64,000 bases of DNA from Bacillus_AB infantis_B (GTDB taxonomy: Bacteria > Bacillota > Bacilli > Bacillales > Cytobacillaceae), in the NCBI RefSeq assembly GCF_008180445.1, contig NZ_VTER01000007.1:372001-436000 (forward strand), read 5' to 3'. Shown one piece after another: positions 55,744 through 63,953 of the stretch. Both the position numbers and the translations under genes were made by a program. The notes beneath the pieces were generated by a model. The model saw nothing but the letters and a program-made list of their open reading frames with translations. It was not told the origin of the DNA and made no database searches. Numbering within the stretch: the first letter of the stretch is position 1; every line of letters starts with the position of its first letter.

Positions 55744-57414
55744 ATGGATACACAGTTTTTGGTCTCATTATCAATTATACTGGCTACATTTGCTTTATAT
55801 ATCGGTATTGCTGTCTATAATAAGGCGCGTGCCACCTCGGATTTCTATGTGGCAGGGCGCGGTGTCCCGCCGATTTTCAATGGAATGGCCATTGGCGCCG
55901 ACTGGATGAGTGCGGCTTCCTTTATCGGGATGGCCGGGACGATCATGCTTCTCGGCTACGACGGCCTCGCCTATATTATGGGCTGGACGGGCGGCTACCT
56001 GCTCTTGACCTTCCTGCTGGCGCCGCAGCTGCGCAAGTATGGGCGCTATACGGTTCCGGAATTCATCGGCGACCGCTATAACAGCCATACAGCAAGGGTC
56101 ATCGCCGCAATTTGTACAATCGTCATCTCATTTACCTATTCCATCGGCCAGCTGTCAGGCTCCGGCGTGGTCATCGGCCGCTTATTTGAGATTGATGCCA
56201 AGCTCGGTACTATGATCGGCGTTGTCCTGATCGCCTTTTATGCCGCTTTCGGCGGGATGAAGGGAATCACCTGGACGCAGGTAGCGCAGTATATCATCCT
56301 GATCATAGCTTATTTGATTCCGGTCATCTTTATGTCCCTGCAGCTTACCAATAATCCGCTTCCCTGGATTTCCTACGGCGAGCTTGTCGGCAAAATGGGT
56401 GAGCTTGACAGGGAGCTCGGGATCTCGGAATATTTTGCCCCGTTTACGAACGGGACTAAGTGGCAGTTCCTTGCCCTTATGTTCACCTTGATGGCGGGAA
56501 CCGCAGGACTGCCGCACGTCATTGTCCGCTTCTACACGGTATCTACAATGAAGGCAGCCCGCTGGTCAGGGGCCTGGGCTTTGCTATTCATCGGATTGCT
56601 TTATCTTTCTGCACCGGCTTATGCTGCTTTCTCCCGTTTCATCCTGATGACAAAGGTTGCCGGCAGCAGCATCAGCGAGCTCCCGGCCTGGACCAAAACA
56701 TGGGTCGACACAGGAAAGCTGCAGCTCGCCGATGGCAATGGGGACGGCATCCTGCAGTGGAGTGAACTGATCATCTCTAATGATATTGTCGTCATGGCTA
56801 CACCGGAGATTGCCAATCTTGGTGTATTCGTCATCGGCCTTGTTGCCGCCGGTGCCATGGCAGCCGCCCTGTCGACAGCTGGCGGGCTGATGATCGCCAT
56901 TTCATCTTCATTTGCACATGATATCTTCTATCGGGTCTGGAAGCCTGATTCTACTGAAAAAACCAGGCTCAGTGTTGCCCGCTGGTCCATTGTGGTCGCC
57001 ACGCTACTGGCAGGCCTGATCGCCTTGAATCCTCCGGGAGCCATTACCCAGATTGTCGCCTGGGCATTCGCGCTGGCTACAGGAACCTTCTTCCCGGCGC
57101 TCGTTCTGGGCGTCTGGTGGAAACGTTCCAATGCAAAAGGGGTCATCTCCGGGCTCCTTGTCGGTCTGGGAGTGACCCTTGCTTATATCTTTGCCGCAAA
57201 ATACGGCGGCTTCACTATCCTGGGCATTATCGATACAGGAGCTGGTGTCTTTGGGGCAGCAGCAGCCTTCTTGACCAATATCATAGTATCGAAGGCCACT
57301 GAGGCTCCATCCAAAAAGATTCAGGAGGAAGTAATCAATCTGCGTTATCCTGAACAGATGATTTATAAAGATGGGGAAGTGTGGATGGATGAGGGGAAAT
57401 CCAAATCCGTTTAA
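55744..57414 (+). CDS. Sodium:solute symporter, VC_2705-type large subunit with EF-hand-like loop
   Basis: This 556-residue SSS-family transporter has about 13 membrane helices, related to acetate/propionate permeases (ActP). Family marks are GADWMSAASFIGMAGTIMLLGYDGLAYIMGWTGGY and RKYGRYTVPEFIGDRY, and FSYSIGQL-like FTYSIGQLSGSG follows. Residues 330-341 (bases 56731-56766) read DGNGDGILQWSE, a canonical EF-hand calcium loop pattern (D1, N3, D5, G6, E12), in an extramembrane segment. The substrate is unknown; short organic acids are likely. ATG 55744 follows AAGGGGG. Confidence 0.93.
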   Translation: MDTQFLVSLSIILATFALYIGIAVYNKARATSDFYVAGRGVPPIFNGMAIGADWMSAASFIGMAGTIMLLGYDGLAYIMGWTGGYLLLTFLLAPQLRKYGRYTVPEFIGDRYNSHTARVIAAICTIVISFTYSIGQLSGSGVVIGRLFEIDAKLGTMIGVVLIAFYAAFGGMKGITWTQVAQYIILIIAYLIPVIFMSLQLTNNPLPWISYGELVGKMGELDRELGISEYFAPFTNGTKWQFLALMFTLMAGTAGLPHVIVRFYTVSTMKAARWSGAWALLFIGLLYLSAPAYAAFSRFILMTKVAGSSISELPAWTKTWVDTGKLQLADGNGDGILQWSELIISNDIVVMATPEIANLGVFVIGLVAAGAMAAALSTAGGLMIAISSSFAHDIFYRVWKPDSTEKTRLSVARWSIVVATLLAGLIALNPPGAITQIVAWAFALATGTFFPALVLGVWWKRSNAKGVISGLLVGLGVTLAYIFAAKYGGFTILGIIDTGAGVFGAAAAFLTNIIVSKATEAPSKKIQEEVINLRYPEQMIYKDGEVWMDEGKSKSV

Positions 57415-57427
57415 CAGATTTCAAACA

Positions 57428-57475
57428 AGGCTGTGCGGCTCTCTCTTTTCAGAGAAGCTGTACGGCTTTTTTTCG
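57428..57475. terminator. Terminator after the symporter
   Basis: An imperfect hairpin (GGCTCTCT with AGAGAAGCT around a CTTTTC loop, further GC pairs outside) is followed by seven T residues. Confidence 0.65.
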
Positions 57476-57503
57476 CGGCTGTCGACAAATTTCTCGGGAA
57501 ATA

Positions 57504-58184
57504 TTATTTTTTCATAGATACAAGAGCGCCGTCTCTATAGGCAATTGATACATTTTGGCCTGAGAGCTTCTGATAGTCCTGGGCGGTTCCATATGCCACT
57601 TTTAAAGCAACATATCCGTCCTCAGTCTTAAATTCCACTGTAAAGTTATCTGCTGCCCCAACCACTTGTGCATCTACATAAGGAGTCTCCTCATGGATGA
57701 TCAGTTTCTGGCCGATCAAGAGGAAATTGCTGTTCAGACCGTTCAGCCTTTTGATCGTCTCTATCGGGGTCTGGAAACGCTGTGACAGCTCCCAAAGAGT
57801 GTCTCCTGCCTGTACAGTATAGACGGAAATGTCTGCAGGTGTCTCCTGATCAGGTGCCGATGGTTCTTCAGTTCTGCCTGCTTCAGGGATCTCCAATTCC
57901 TGCCCTGGGAAAATAAGATTAGCATTAAGGTTATTTGCTGTTTTCAGTTCAGAAACAGAAACGTCATAGGTTCTTGCGATTTTATAAAGTGAATCTCCTT
58001 TCTTCACGCTGTATACCGTTTGTTCCTCGGCCGCTGCATAGCTGGTGCCAGCCGCCATAAAAGAAGACAAAGTCATGGCCGCTGACAGGGAAATGGCAGC
58101 ACCCTTCTTTGTGCCTTTATTTTTGTCTTTTTTCCTGCTTGCTTCTATACGTTCCTTTCTCGTCATCGAAATAGTATGTTCCAT
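57504..58184 (-). CDS. Exported protein with two LysM domains
   Basis: The 226-residue protein has a basic N-terminus, a hydrophobic export segment (about 28-52, GAAISLSAAMTLSSFMAAGTSYAAA), and two LysM peptidoglycan-binding domains. These are at about 57-100 (YSVKKGDSLYKIARTYDVSVSELKTANNL) and 121-164 (YTVQAGDTLWELSQRFQTPIETIKRLNGL). A ~60-residue C-terminal domain I do not recognise follows. It has no hydrolase domain, so it may be a wall or spore-coat binding protein; SafA/CotE-type partners are not nearby. An internal Met at residue 7 is an alternative start. Confidence 0.85.
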   Translation of the reverse strand: MEHTISMTRKERIEASRKKDKNKGTKKGAAISLSAAMTLSSFMAAGTSYAAAEEQTVYSVKKGDSLYKIARTYDVSVSELKTANNLNANLIFPGQELEIPEAGRTEEPSAPDQETPADISVYTVQAGDTLWELSQRFQTPIETIKRLNGLNSNFLLIGQKLIIHEETPYVDAQVVGAADNFTVEFKTEDGYVALKVAYGTAQDYQKLSGQNVSIAYRDGALVSMKK

Positions 58185-58915
58185 TGATTAACCCGCCTTT
58201 TTATATGTTTTGGATAAGTTTGGATGTACAACCAAATTTATGAACGATGAGCCAGAATTCATTTTATGTTAATCAATACCCTCCGGCAATAGGGATAAAC
58301 TCATGAATAAAAACGGGGCCCTATCCTGCTGGAAGAACCAATCTTTTTCCTGCATAGGAGGATTTATGCCCAGTTTCGAACAGAATATCATTAAAAAAAT
58401 AGAGCGAAATGATTAAAGATTATCCTATTAAGAGGATTAGGCGGATAAAAGATAGACATATCCCGCAGGGCAGAAACACCCAGAGAAATGTCGGGCTTTG
58501 TCGAAAAAAGGTTATTTCGCCCTTCATAGCCCAAGGGACAAAGGGAGGAGGAATCTGGTTTGTATCTCCAGAGAAGACATAAAAGAGAAAAGTGAATGTC
58601 CGATTTTTCAAATAATTTCCGGTATGCCTTGTCCTTATTGCTGTAATCGTGCATATAATCTCAACCAAGCTAATAAACTGTTACAAACCTTACACAAAAG
58701 AGAGAGTATGAGGTGCAGAGTCGTTTTGACACCAACAAAGAGCAGGCCCAAAGGACATGTTTATTCCCTGCAGTATTAGAGAGCACAGCTTTCTGCCGCA
58801 AAAAAAGCCGATTCTACCAGCTGTTGTATCAGAATGTGCGGAATGGAGAACTTCAAAAAAGCGAAACGGGTCTCATTTTACACTCCTCACAACCAATTTA
58901 GGGAGGGCGAGTGGT
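58185..58915. other. Intergenic region between the LysM gene and spoIIID
   Basis: Divergent control region of 731 bases. I find a SigE-like promoter (58632-58659) and a leader of about 250 nt before spoIIID. A small frame, GTG 58713 to stop TAG 58899-58901, ends exactly where the spoIIID Shine-Dalgarno begins. A second frame, ATG 58843 to 59031, reads through it. In B. subtilis a leader ORF named usd is needed for spoIIID translation. Other open frames here, on both strands, have no support. Confidence 0.45.
58632..58659 (+). promoter_or_regulatory. SigE-type promoter candidate for spoIIID
   Basis: CATATAAT (58652-58659) resembles the SigE -10 CATACAAT, with TCCTTATT (58632-58639) at -35 spacing. 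SigE transcription of spoIIID is established in B. subtilis. Confidence 0.4.
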
Positions 58916-59188
58916 GTGCACGATTACATCAAAGAGAGAACTATCAAGATTGGAAAGTATATCGTGGAGACGAAAAAAACAGTTCGCGTGATTGCGAAAG
59001 AGTTTGGCGTATCCAAAAGTACAGTCCATAAAGATCTGACAGAAAGGCTTCCTGAAATCAATCCTGATCTTGCAAACGAAGTAAAGGAAATACTTGATTA
59101 CCATAAATCGATCCGCCACCTGCGCGGGGGAGAAGCAACAAAAATGAAATACAAGAAAGAGGAACTGGAAGGCGAGCCTGTTCAGTAG
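58916..59188 (+). CDS. spoIIID: Stage III sporulation transcriptional regulator SpoIIID
   Basis: SpoIIID is the small mother-cell DNA-binding protein that activates or represses many SigE and SigK genes. The 90-residue protein has the helix-turn-helix VRVIAKEFGVSKSTVHKDLTERL and the basic C-terminal region IRHLRGGEATKMKYKKEELEGEPVQ. It starts at GTG 58916 (VHDYIKERTIKIGKY), eight bases after GGAGGG. Its frame is open 159 bases further upstream, but the conserved N-terminus argues for 58916. CTCC at 58884-58887 can pair with GGAG of the Shine-Dalgarno, so translation may be controlled. Confidence 0.97.
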   Translation: MHDYIKERTIKIGKYIVETKKTVRVIAKEFGVSKSTVHKDLTERLPEINPDLANEVKEILDYHKSIRHLRGGEATKMKYKKEELEGEPVQ

Positions 59189-59215
59189 GCTATGAATTGA
59201 ATATGAGAGAGGAAG

Positions 59216-59246
59216 AAAGCGCAGCCGACAGGATTTGTGCTTTTTT
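59216..59246 (+). terminator. Terminator after spoIIID
   Basis: The stem AAAGCGCA/TGTGCTTT (one G-U) with a 12-nt loop is followed by further T residues. Confidence 0.75.
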
Positions 59247-59631
59247 CTGCTTAATTGGAAATTTAGCGACAAAGTTTGCGGGAATGCTACATAATTTTTA
59301 CAAAATGTTTCTAGTTACGGTTTGATTGTGATAAAATAAACAATTAGGATAGAACTTGGAAAAAAATATTTAGCAGCTTCATCAGCCGCCGAAACCTTGA
59401 ATTGGAAAGGCTTCCTTATTGAGAGGATTTGCGGCGGTTTAAAGCTATTGCATAAAAGGCCGCCTGGCCGAACCTGCATTGGCAGCTTCCGCCAAAAAGC
59501 AGGATAGGTGCAGGAGGCATCCATAAAAAATATGAAGCAGCGGCAACTGGCCAGCCAGGAAAAATCGTTATTGACTTCATTCAGGAGCCGGAAGCCCGCG
59601 CTGGCTAAGTGCAGGGAGGAAAAAAAGTAAA
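59247..59631 (+). promoter_or_regulatory. Leader region of mbl
   Basis: This gene-free leader has a weak sigma-A candidate TTGATT (59322-59327), 17 bases, TAGGAT (59345-59350), and an AT-rich stretch before it. Between 59390 and 59440 CCGCC/GGCGG arms and GGAA-AGGC-TTCC suggest a folded leader. I recognise no known riboswitch. Confidence 0.35.
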
Positions 59632-60633
59632 ATGTTTGCTAGAGATATTGGAATTGACCTGGGTACTGCCAATGTACTGATTCATGTAAAAGGCCGGGGA
59701 ATTGTGTTGAATGAGCCATCTGTAGTGGCGATTGACAGGAACAATAATAAAGTGCTCGCTGTCGGCGAAGAAGCACGCCGCATGGTTGGGCGTACGCCTG
59801 GCAATATTGTCGCCATCCGCCCGCTGAAGGACGGCGTCATTGCCGACTTTGATGTGACTGAAGCGATGCTGAAGCATTTCATCAACAAATTGAATGTAAA
59901 AGGATTCTTATCCAAGCCGCGCATCCTGATCTGCTGCCCGACCAATATTACAAGCGTCGAACAGAAAGCAATCAAGGAAGCTGCTGAAAAAAGCGGCGGC
60001 AAGAAGGTTTATCTTGAAGAGGAGCCGAAGGTCGCTGCAATCGGTGCCGGCATGGACATCTTCCAGCCGAGCGGAAACATGGTTGTAGATATCGGCGGAG
60101 GAACTACAGATGTAGCTGTCCTTTCAATGGGCGATATCGTTACATCCTCTTCCATCAAGATGGCCGGCGACAAATTTGATGCCGAAATCCTCAACTACAT
60201 CAAGCGTGAGTACAAGCTCCTGATCGGTGAGAGGACTGCCGAAAACATCAAGATCAATATCGCAACTGTATTCCCGGATTCGAGGGATGAAGAAATCGAT
60301 ATCCGCGGCCGTGACATGGTTTCAGGCCTTCCAAGGACAATCACAGTCCGCTCAGGCGAAATCGAGCAGGCTCTCCGCGAGTCCGTTGCGGTCATCGTCC
60401 AGGCTGCCAAAACAGTCCTTGAAAGGACGCCGCCTGAGCTTTCAGCAGACATCATCGACCGCGGTGTCATCCTCACAGGAGGCGGAGCCCTTCTGCATGG
60501 CATCGACATGCTGCTGGCCGAAGAGCTTAAAGTGCCGGTCCTTGTGGCTGAAAACCCGATGGATTGTGTAGCAATCGGAACCGGCATCATGCTGGACAAT
60601 ATTGATAAACTGCCTAAGAGAAGATTGGGCTAA
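59632..60633 (+). CDS. mbl: MreB-family actin homologue Mbl
   Basis: Mbl is a bacterial actin that guides peripheral cell-wall synthesis during elongation. The 333-residue protein has the actin-fold phosphate loops DIGIDLGTANVLIHVKGRGIVLNEPSVVA and VVDIGGGTTDVAVLSMG, and the adenosine motif GVILTGGGALLHGID. MreB, Mbl and MreBH are similar; position between spoIIID and flhO identifies it as Mbl. ATG 59632 follows GGGAGG. Confidence 0.95.
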   Translation: MFARDIGIDLGTANVLIHVKGRGIVLNEPSVVAIDRNNNKVLAVGEEARRMVGRTPGNIVAIRPLKDGVIADFDVTEAMLKHFINKLNVKGFLSKPRILICCPTNITSVEQKAIKEAAEKSGGKKVYLEEEPKVAAIGAGMDIFQPSGNMVVDIGGGTTDVAVLSMGDIVTSSSIKMAGDKFDAEILNYIKREYKLLIGERTAENIKINIATVFPDSRDEEIDIRGRDMVSGLPRTITVRSGEIEQALRESVAVIVQAAKTVLERTPPELSADIIDRGVILTGGGALLHGIDMLLAEELKVPVLVAENPMDCVAIGTGIMLDNIDKLPKRRLG

Positions 60634-60636
60634 TGG

Positions 60637-60668
60637 AAAAAGCGTGCGGGGGTCCGTGCGCTTTTTTC
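60637..60668 (+). terminator. Terminator after mbl
   Basis: The stem AAAAAGCGTGCGG/CCGTGCGCTTTTT (two G-U pairs) is followed by a T residue and CTGTG. Confidence 0.8.
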
Positions 60669-60818
60669 TGTGGGTTGGGCCGGAGTTTGGGAAGGTTTTG
60701 ACTCTGATTTGCTGTGTTCTTGGGGAGAATGGGCATAAATTTAGGTATCTTCGAGGAGATGTTATTAGAATGGAGGGGGGAGCATGCCATCTAGGAGGCA
60801 GTTTTTTGAAATTTTGAA

Positions 60819-61095
60819 GAGATCATGCCAGTCTCAGCAATAATCATTCCGGATTGGCTGATAATCATGCCGGATTCGGCAATAATCATTCCGGATTTGC
60901 GAATAATCATTCCAGTTTCAGCCATAATCATTCCTTGTTCCATATATTTACAAATAACCACTCGATGCCTGTGCCAACTCGCCGTAATGCAGCACCATTC
61001 CTAATCAGCAAAAAAACATTAAATTCGAGGTTATCATTCCGTTTTCATCAATCATTCCAGTTTCAGTCATAATCATTCCTAATCCCATATACTTA
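60819..61095. repeat. Tandem array with 21-bp period plus a second, shorter cluster
   Basis: The motif ATAATCAT recurs at 60840, 60861, 60882, 60903 and 60924, with a degenerate copy at 60819: exactly 21 bases apart, separated by sequence such as TCCGGATTCGGCA. A second group of ATCAT-TCC motifs lies at 61033, 61051 and 61072. Both clusters end in closely similar sequence (CCATATATTTACAAATAACCA and CCATATACTTACAAATCACCA). An open frame from 60854 reads the array as NNHSGFA-type heptads but lacks a Shine-Dalgarno. Confidence 0.9.
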
Positions 61096-61385
61096 CAAAT
61101 CACCAAGCCGAGCCCCCAGCATCTGACCAGCATAGAAATAAGCCAACTCCCAACAAGGCACCGCCAACACACTCCACCTTCATCAAAAATTACTCCTCCC
61201 TCCAAAATCCCAACCTCAAACTGCAAAATCCGCTGTTTTTTTCACATATTGACACTTTTCTGCAAAAATCTGCTGTTTCTTGGGCGGATTTTTTTTATAA
61301 TAGAAAGTAACGCAAGAATAGTGTATGTCCCTTTTGATGGTGAAATGATGTCCGGTCGTTACCGGTCAATATATAGAGGTGGAAC

Positions 61386-62225
61386 ATGTTTAGAGGTTTT
61401 TACACGGTGGCTTCCGGGATGCTGTCCCAGCAGCGAAGGACGGAAATGCTTACGAATAATATGGCCAATAGCAATACACCAGGTTTCAAGGCGGATCAGT
61501 CCTCGATGAGGGCATTTCCGGAAATGCTCCTCCAAAGTGCAGGGCAGCTGGAAATCCCCGTTCAGAACAGGCTTAAGATGCCGCTGAACAAGGAAATCGG
61601 CAGCATCAACACGGGTGTTTATATGCAGGAGAACACGCCTAACTTCCTTCAGGGAGACCTGAGGGAAACCGGTCAGAATACTGACCTGGCTCTTGTAGAT
61701 ATCACAATGCCGGCTGATGGGGAAACAGGTATCAGCGCTTCGGTATTTTTCAAGGTAGCAGGAGCAGACGGCGGCACGCGCTATACGCGTAACGGCGACT
61801 TCACGCTTGATGGGGAAGGCTTCCTGACTACAGCTTCCGGCATGTACGTTCTCGACGGGCAGGACAATCGGATCCAGCTTGGAAGCGACCGCTTCACTGT
61901 CTCGAATGCCGGTCAAATCACAGGCGAAAACGGCGAAACCGCACAGCTTGGATTCGGCTTCTCGGAAAATCCGGCAGAGCTGATCAAGGAAGGCGACGGC
62001 CTGTTCCGGACTGAAGATGGAGCGCCGCTCGCAGAGGCAGCAGAAAATCCGGAAGCCGGCTTCGCGCTGCAGCAGGGATTCCTGGAATCCTCAAACGTGG
62101 ATGCAAGCAGGACGATGACCGATATGATGACAGCCTACCGGGCGTTTGAAGCGAACCAGAAGGTTTTGCAGGCATATGACCGCAGTATGGAAAAAATGGC
62201 GAATGAGGTCGGCCGCATCGGATGA
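61386..62225 (+). CDS. flhO: Flagellar basal-body rod protein FlhO
   Basis: FlhO belongs to the FlgF/FlgG group and builds the flagellar rod. The 279-residue protein has the rod-family N-terminus MFRGFYTVASGMLSQQRRTEMLTNNMANSNTPGFKAD and the C-terminal FLESSNVDASRTMTDMMTAYRAFEANQKVLQAYD; these helices form the axial coiled coil. ATG 61386 follows AGAGGTGG. Neighbouring flhP and mbl match B. subtilis order, away from the main flagellar operon. A clear SigD promoter is not visible to me. Confidence 0.94.
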   Translation: MFRGFYTVASGMLSQQRRTEMLTNNMANSNTPGFKADQSSMRAFPEMLLQSAGQLEIPVQNRLKMPLNKEIGSINTGVYMQENTPNFLQGDLRETGQNTDLALVDITMPADGETGISASVFFKVAGADGGTRYTRNGDFTLDGEGFLTTASGMYVLDGQDNRIQLGSDRFTVSNAGQITGENGETAQLGFGFSENPAELIKEGDGLFRTEDGAPLAEAAENPEAGFALQQGFLESSNVDASRTMTDMMTAYRAFEANQKVLQAYDRSMEKMANEVGRIG

Positions 62226-62274
62226 TGGCCGCCAGCCGACTTCCGAATAACAGCAGCCCGATAAGGGGGATATT

Positions 62275-63099
62275 ATGAGCAGAATGATGATTACAGCCAC
62301 CAATACGCTGGCCCAGCTGCAAAAGCAGATGGATATAACGAGCCACAATATGGCGAATGTCGATACAACCGGCTACAAGCGCAGGGAAGCCACGTTTACA
62401 GACCTGCTTGTGCAGCAGTTTGCCAACCAGCCGAACTCAGCTGATGAAAACAGGCTGACGCCTAATGGGCTGAGGCAGGGCACCGGGGCGATGCTGGCCC
62501 AGTCGCAGATCGTGATGGCGCAGGGCAGCATCAAAACGACGGACCGCCAGCTGGACACGGCTTTTACGAAAGAGAATCAGCTTTATAAAGTTCTTGTCCA
62601 GACAGAGACAGGCTCAGAGGTTCAATATACACGGGACGGCGCCTTCTACTTGAGTCCTGTCTCCGATACAGAGAGCATGCTTGTCACCAGCGCCGGCAAC
62701 GCAGTCCTGGATGAGGATGATAATCCGATTTACATCAATGGGCAGCCCGGTGAATTTGCCATTACAGAGAACGGCATCCTGACAGCAAAGGACAGCACCG
62801 GCCTGGAGCAGGAGTTCAGCCTGGGCATTGTCAGGGTCAATAAGCCCCAGTTCCTGCAGCATCAGGGAGGCAATCTGCTGTCACTGGCTGCCGGCGCGGA
62901 TGGGATTGATGTGTTGACTGATTTGACTGGCGCACTGCGCGGCGAAGCAGGTGTCCAGCAAAGGGCGCTTGAGCAGTCGAATGTGAATATGCAAAAAGAA
63001 ATGACTGATCTTATTACCGTACAGCGTGCCTATCAGTTCCAGTCACGCGCCATTTCAATGGCAGACCAGATGATGGGGCTTGTAAACGGGATCAGGTAA
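62275..63099 (+). CDS. flhP: Flagellar basal-body rod protein FlhP
   Basis: This is the second rod protein of the pair. The 274-residue protein has MSRMMITATNTLAQLQKQMDITSHNMANVDTTGYKRRE at the N-terminus and the C-terminal LEQSNVNMQKEMTDLITVQRAYQFQSRAISMADQMMGLVNGIR, the usual rod/hook signature. It lies 49 bases after flhO and is probably co-transcribed with it. ATG 62275 follows AAGGGGG. Confidence 0.94.
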   Translation: MSRMMITATNTLAQLQKQMDITSHNMANVDTTGYKRREATFTDLLVQQFANQPNSADENRLTPNGLRQGTGAMLAQSQIVMAQGSIKTTDRQLDTAFTKENQLYKVLVQTETGSEVQYTRDGAFYLSPVSDTESMLVTSAGNAVLDEDDNPIYINGQPGEFAITENGILTAKDSTGLEQEFSLGIVRVNKPQFLQHQGGNLLSLAAGADGIDVLTDLTGALRGEAGVQQRALEQSNVNMQKEMTDLITVQRAYQFQSRAISMADQMMGLVNGIR

Positions 63100-63115
63100 A
63101 GGGGATTAAAAATCG

Positions 63116-63382
63116 ATGCTAGTGAAGAAAAACCAGGAAGCGGCCAATACGCGTGAACAAAAGAAAAAACAAAAAGCGCAAGAGAAAGCGGCCGGCAGAC
63201 GGATCATCCGCATACGCCTTGTCCCGATCTGGCTTCGAGTCATCATTGTGCTGATTTTAATTGCCGGAAGCCTCATCCTCGGAGCATTTGTGGGCTACAG
63301 TGTAATGGGCGGCGGCAAAGCATCCGATATTTTTGAAAAATCGACCTGGATGCATATCAAGGATCTGGTTGAAAAAGAATAA
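63116..63382 (+). CDS. EpuA-type small membrane protein (often named RNA polymerase subunit beta in databases)
   Basis: The 88-residue protein has a basic, Lys/Gln-rich cytoplasmic N-terminus (about 1-38, REQKKKQKAQEKAAGRR) and the conserved RIRLVPIWLRVIIVLILIAGSLILGAFVGYSVMGGG with one membrane helix. A short outside tail ends in a Trp-containing WMHIKDLVEKE. This matches the EpuA (PF11772) family. It has no relation to the real RpoB. It follows flhP by 16 bases; its role is unknown. A terminator comes after it. Confidence 0.8.
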   Translation: MLVKKNQEAANTREQKKKQKAQEKAAGRRIIRIRLVPIWLRVIIVLILIAGSLILGAFVGYSVMGGGKASDIFEKSTWMHIKDLVEKE

Positions 63383-63390
63383 ATTTTTTA

Positions 63391-63418
63391 CCGGGAAGGG
63401 GGTTTGCCCTTCCTTTTT
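63391..63418 (+). terminator. Terminator after the EpuA-type gene
   Basis: A GGAAGGG/CCCTTCC stem with a short loop is followed by TTTTTT. Confidence 0.88.
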
Positions 63419-63480
63419 TCTGTTCATTTACAGTACAATAAAGATATATGATACCTATTATTAGCAGGAGGTACTAAATT

Positions 63481-63915
63481 ATGCTGGATATAAACCAAAT
63501 CAAAGAAATCATCCCTCACCGCTATCCTTTCCTGCTCGTGGACCGCATCCTTGAGGTTGAAGAGGCGCAAAGGGCAATCGGAATCAAAAATGTGACGGCG
63601 AATGAGGAATTCTTCAACGGACATTTCCCGGACTACCCGGTTATGCCTGGGGTGCTGATCGTTGAAGCTCTGGCGCAGGTCGGTGCCGTGGCCATGCTTA
63701 AAAAAGAGGAAAACCGCGGACGCCTCGCCTTTTTTGCAGGCATAGATAACTGCCGTTTCAAAAGGCAGGTAAAGCCTGGCGACCAGCTTCGCCTTGAAGT
63801 GGAAATGACGCGTGTAAGAGGTGCCATCGGAAAAGGAAAAGGCACCGCAACAGTAGATGGGGAGCTTGTCTGTGAAGCAGAGCTGACGTTCGCCCTTGGA
63901 GATAAGCAGGAATAA
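63481..63915 (+). CDS. fabZ: 3-hydroxyacyl-[acyl-carrier-protein] dehydratase
   Basis: FabZ dehydrates 3-hydroxyacyl-ACP to trans-2-enoyl-ACP in fatty-acid elongation. The 144-residue hotdog-fold protein has PHRYPFLLVDRI, the catalytic His48 in FFNGHFPDYPVMPG and Glu62 in IVEALAQ. ATG 63481 follows AGGAGGT. It is the B. subtilis ywpB equivalent and stands downstream of flhP as expected. A hairpin terminator follows. Confidence 0.97.
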   Translation: MLDINQIKEIIPHRYPFLLVDRILEVEEAQRAIGIKNVTANEEFFNGHFPDYPVMPGVLIVEALAQVGAVAMLKKEENRGRLAFFAGIDNCRFKRQVKPGDQLRLEVEMTRVRGAIGKGKGTATVDGELVCEAELTFALGDKQE

Positions 63916-63923
63916 ATTTAAAG

Positions 63924-63953
63924 GATGTCCGGGCTGCCGGGCATTCTTTTTTA
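63924..63953 (+). terminator. Terminator after fabZ
   Basis: The stem GATGTCCGG/CCGGGCATT (two G-U pairs) with loop GCTG is followed by CTTTTTT. Nothing further is recognisable up to base 64000. Confidence 0.85.

Noticed and set aside
58391..58654. Minus-strand 87-codon frame upstream of spoIIID
   Set aside because: No ribosome-binding site or recognisable domain, and it overlaps the spoIIID promoter candidate region.
60854..61072. Open frame reading the 21-bp array as NNHSGFA-type heptads
   Set aside because: No Shine-Dalgarno, heptads decay quickly, and the other phased arrays of this window are not open frames; the DNA period is the better explanation.
63116..63382. RNA polymerase beta subunit
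   Set aside because: Databases often give this name, but the 88-residue single-helix membrane protein has no RpoB features; EpuA family is the better call.
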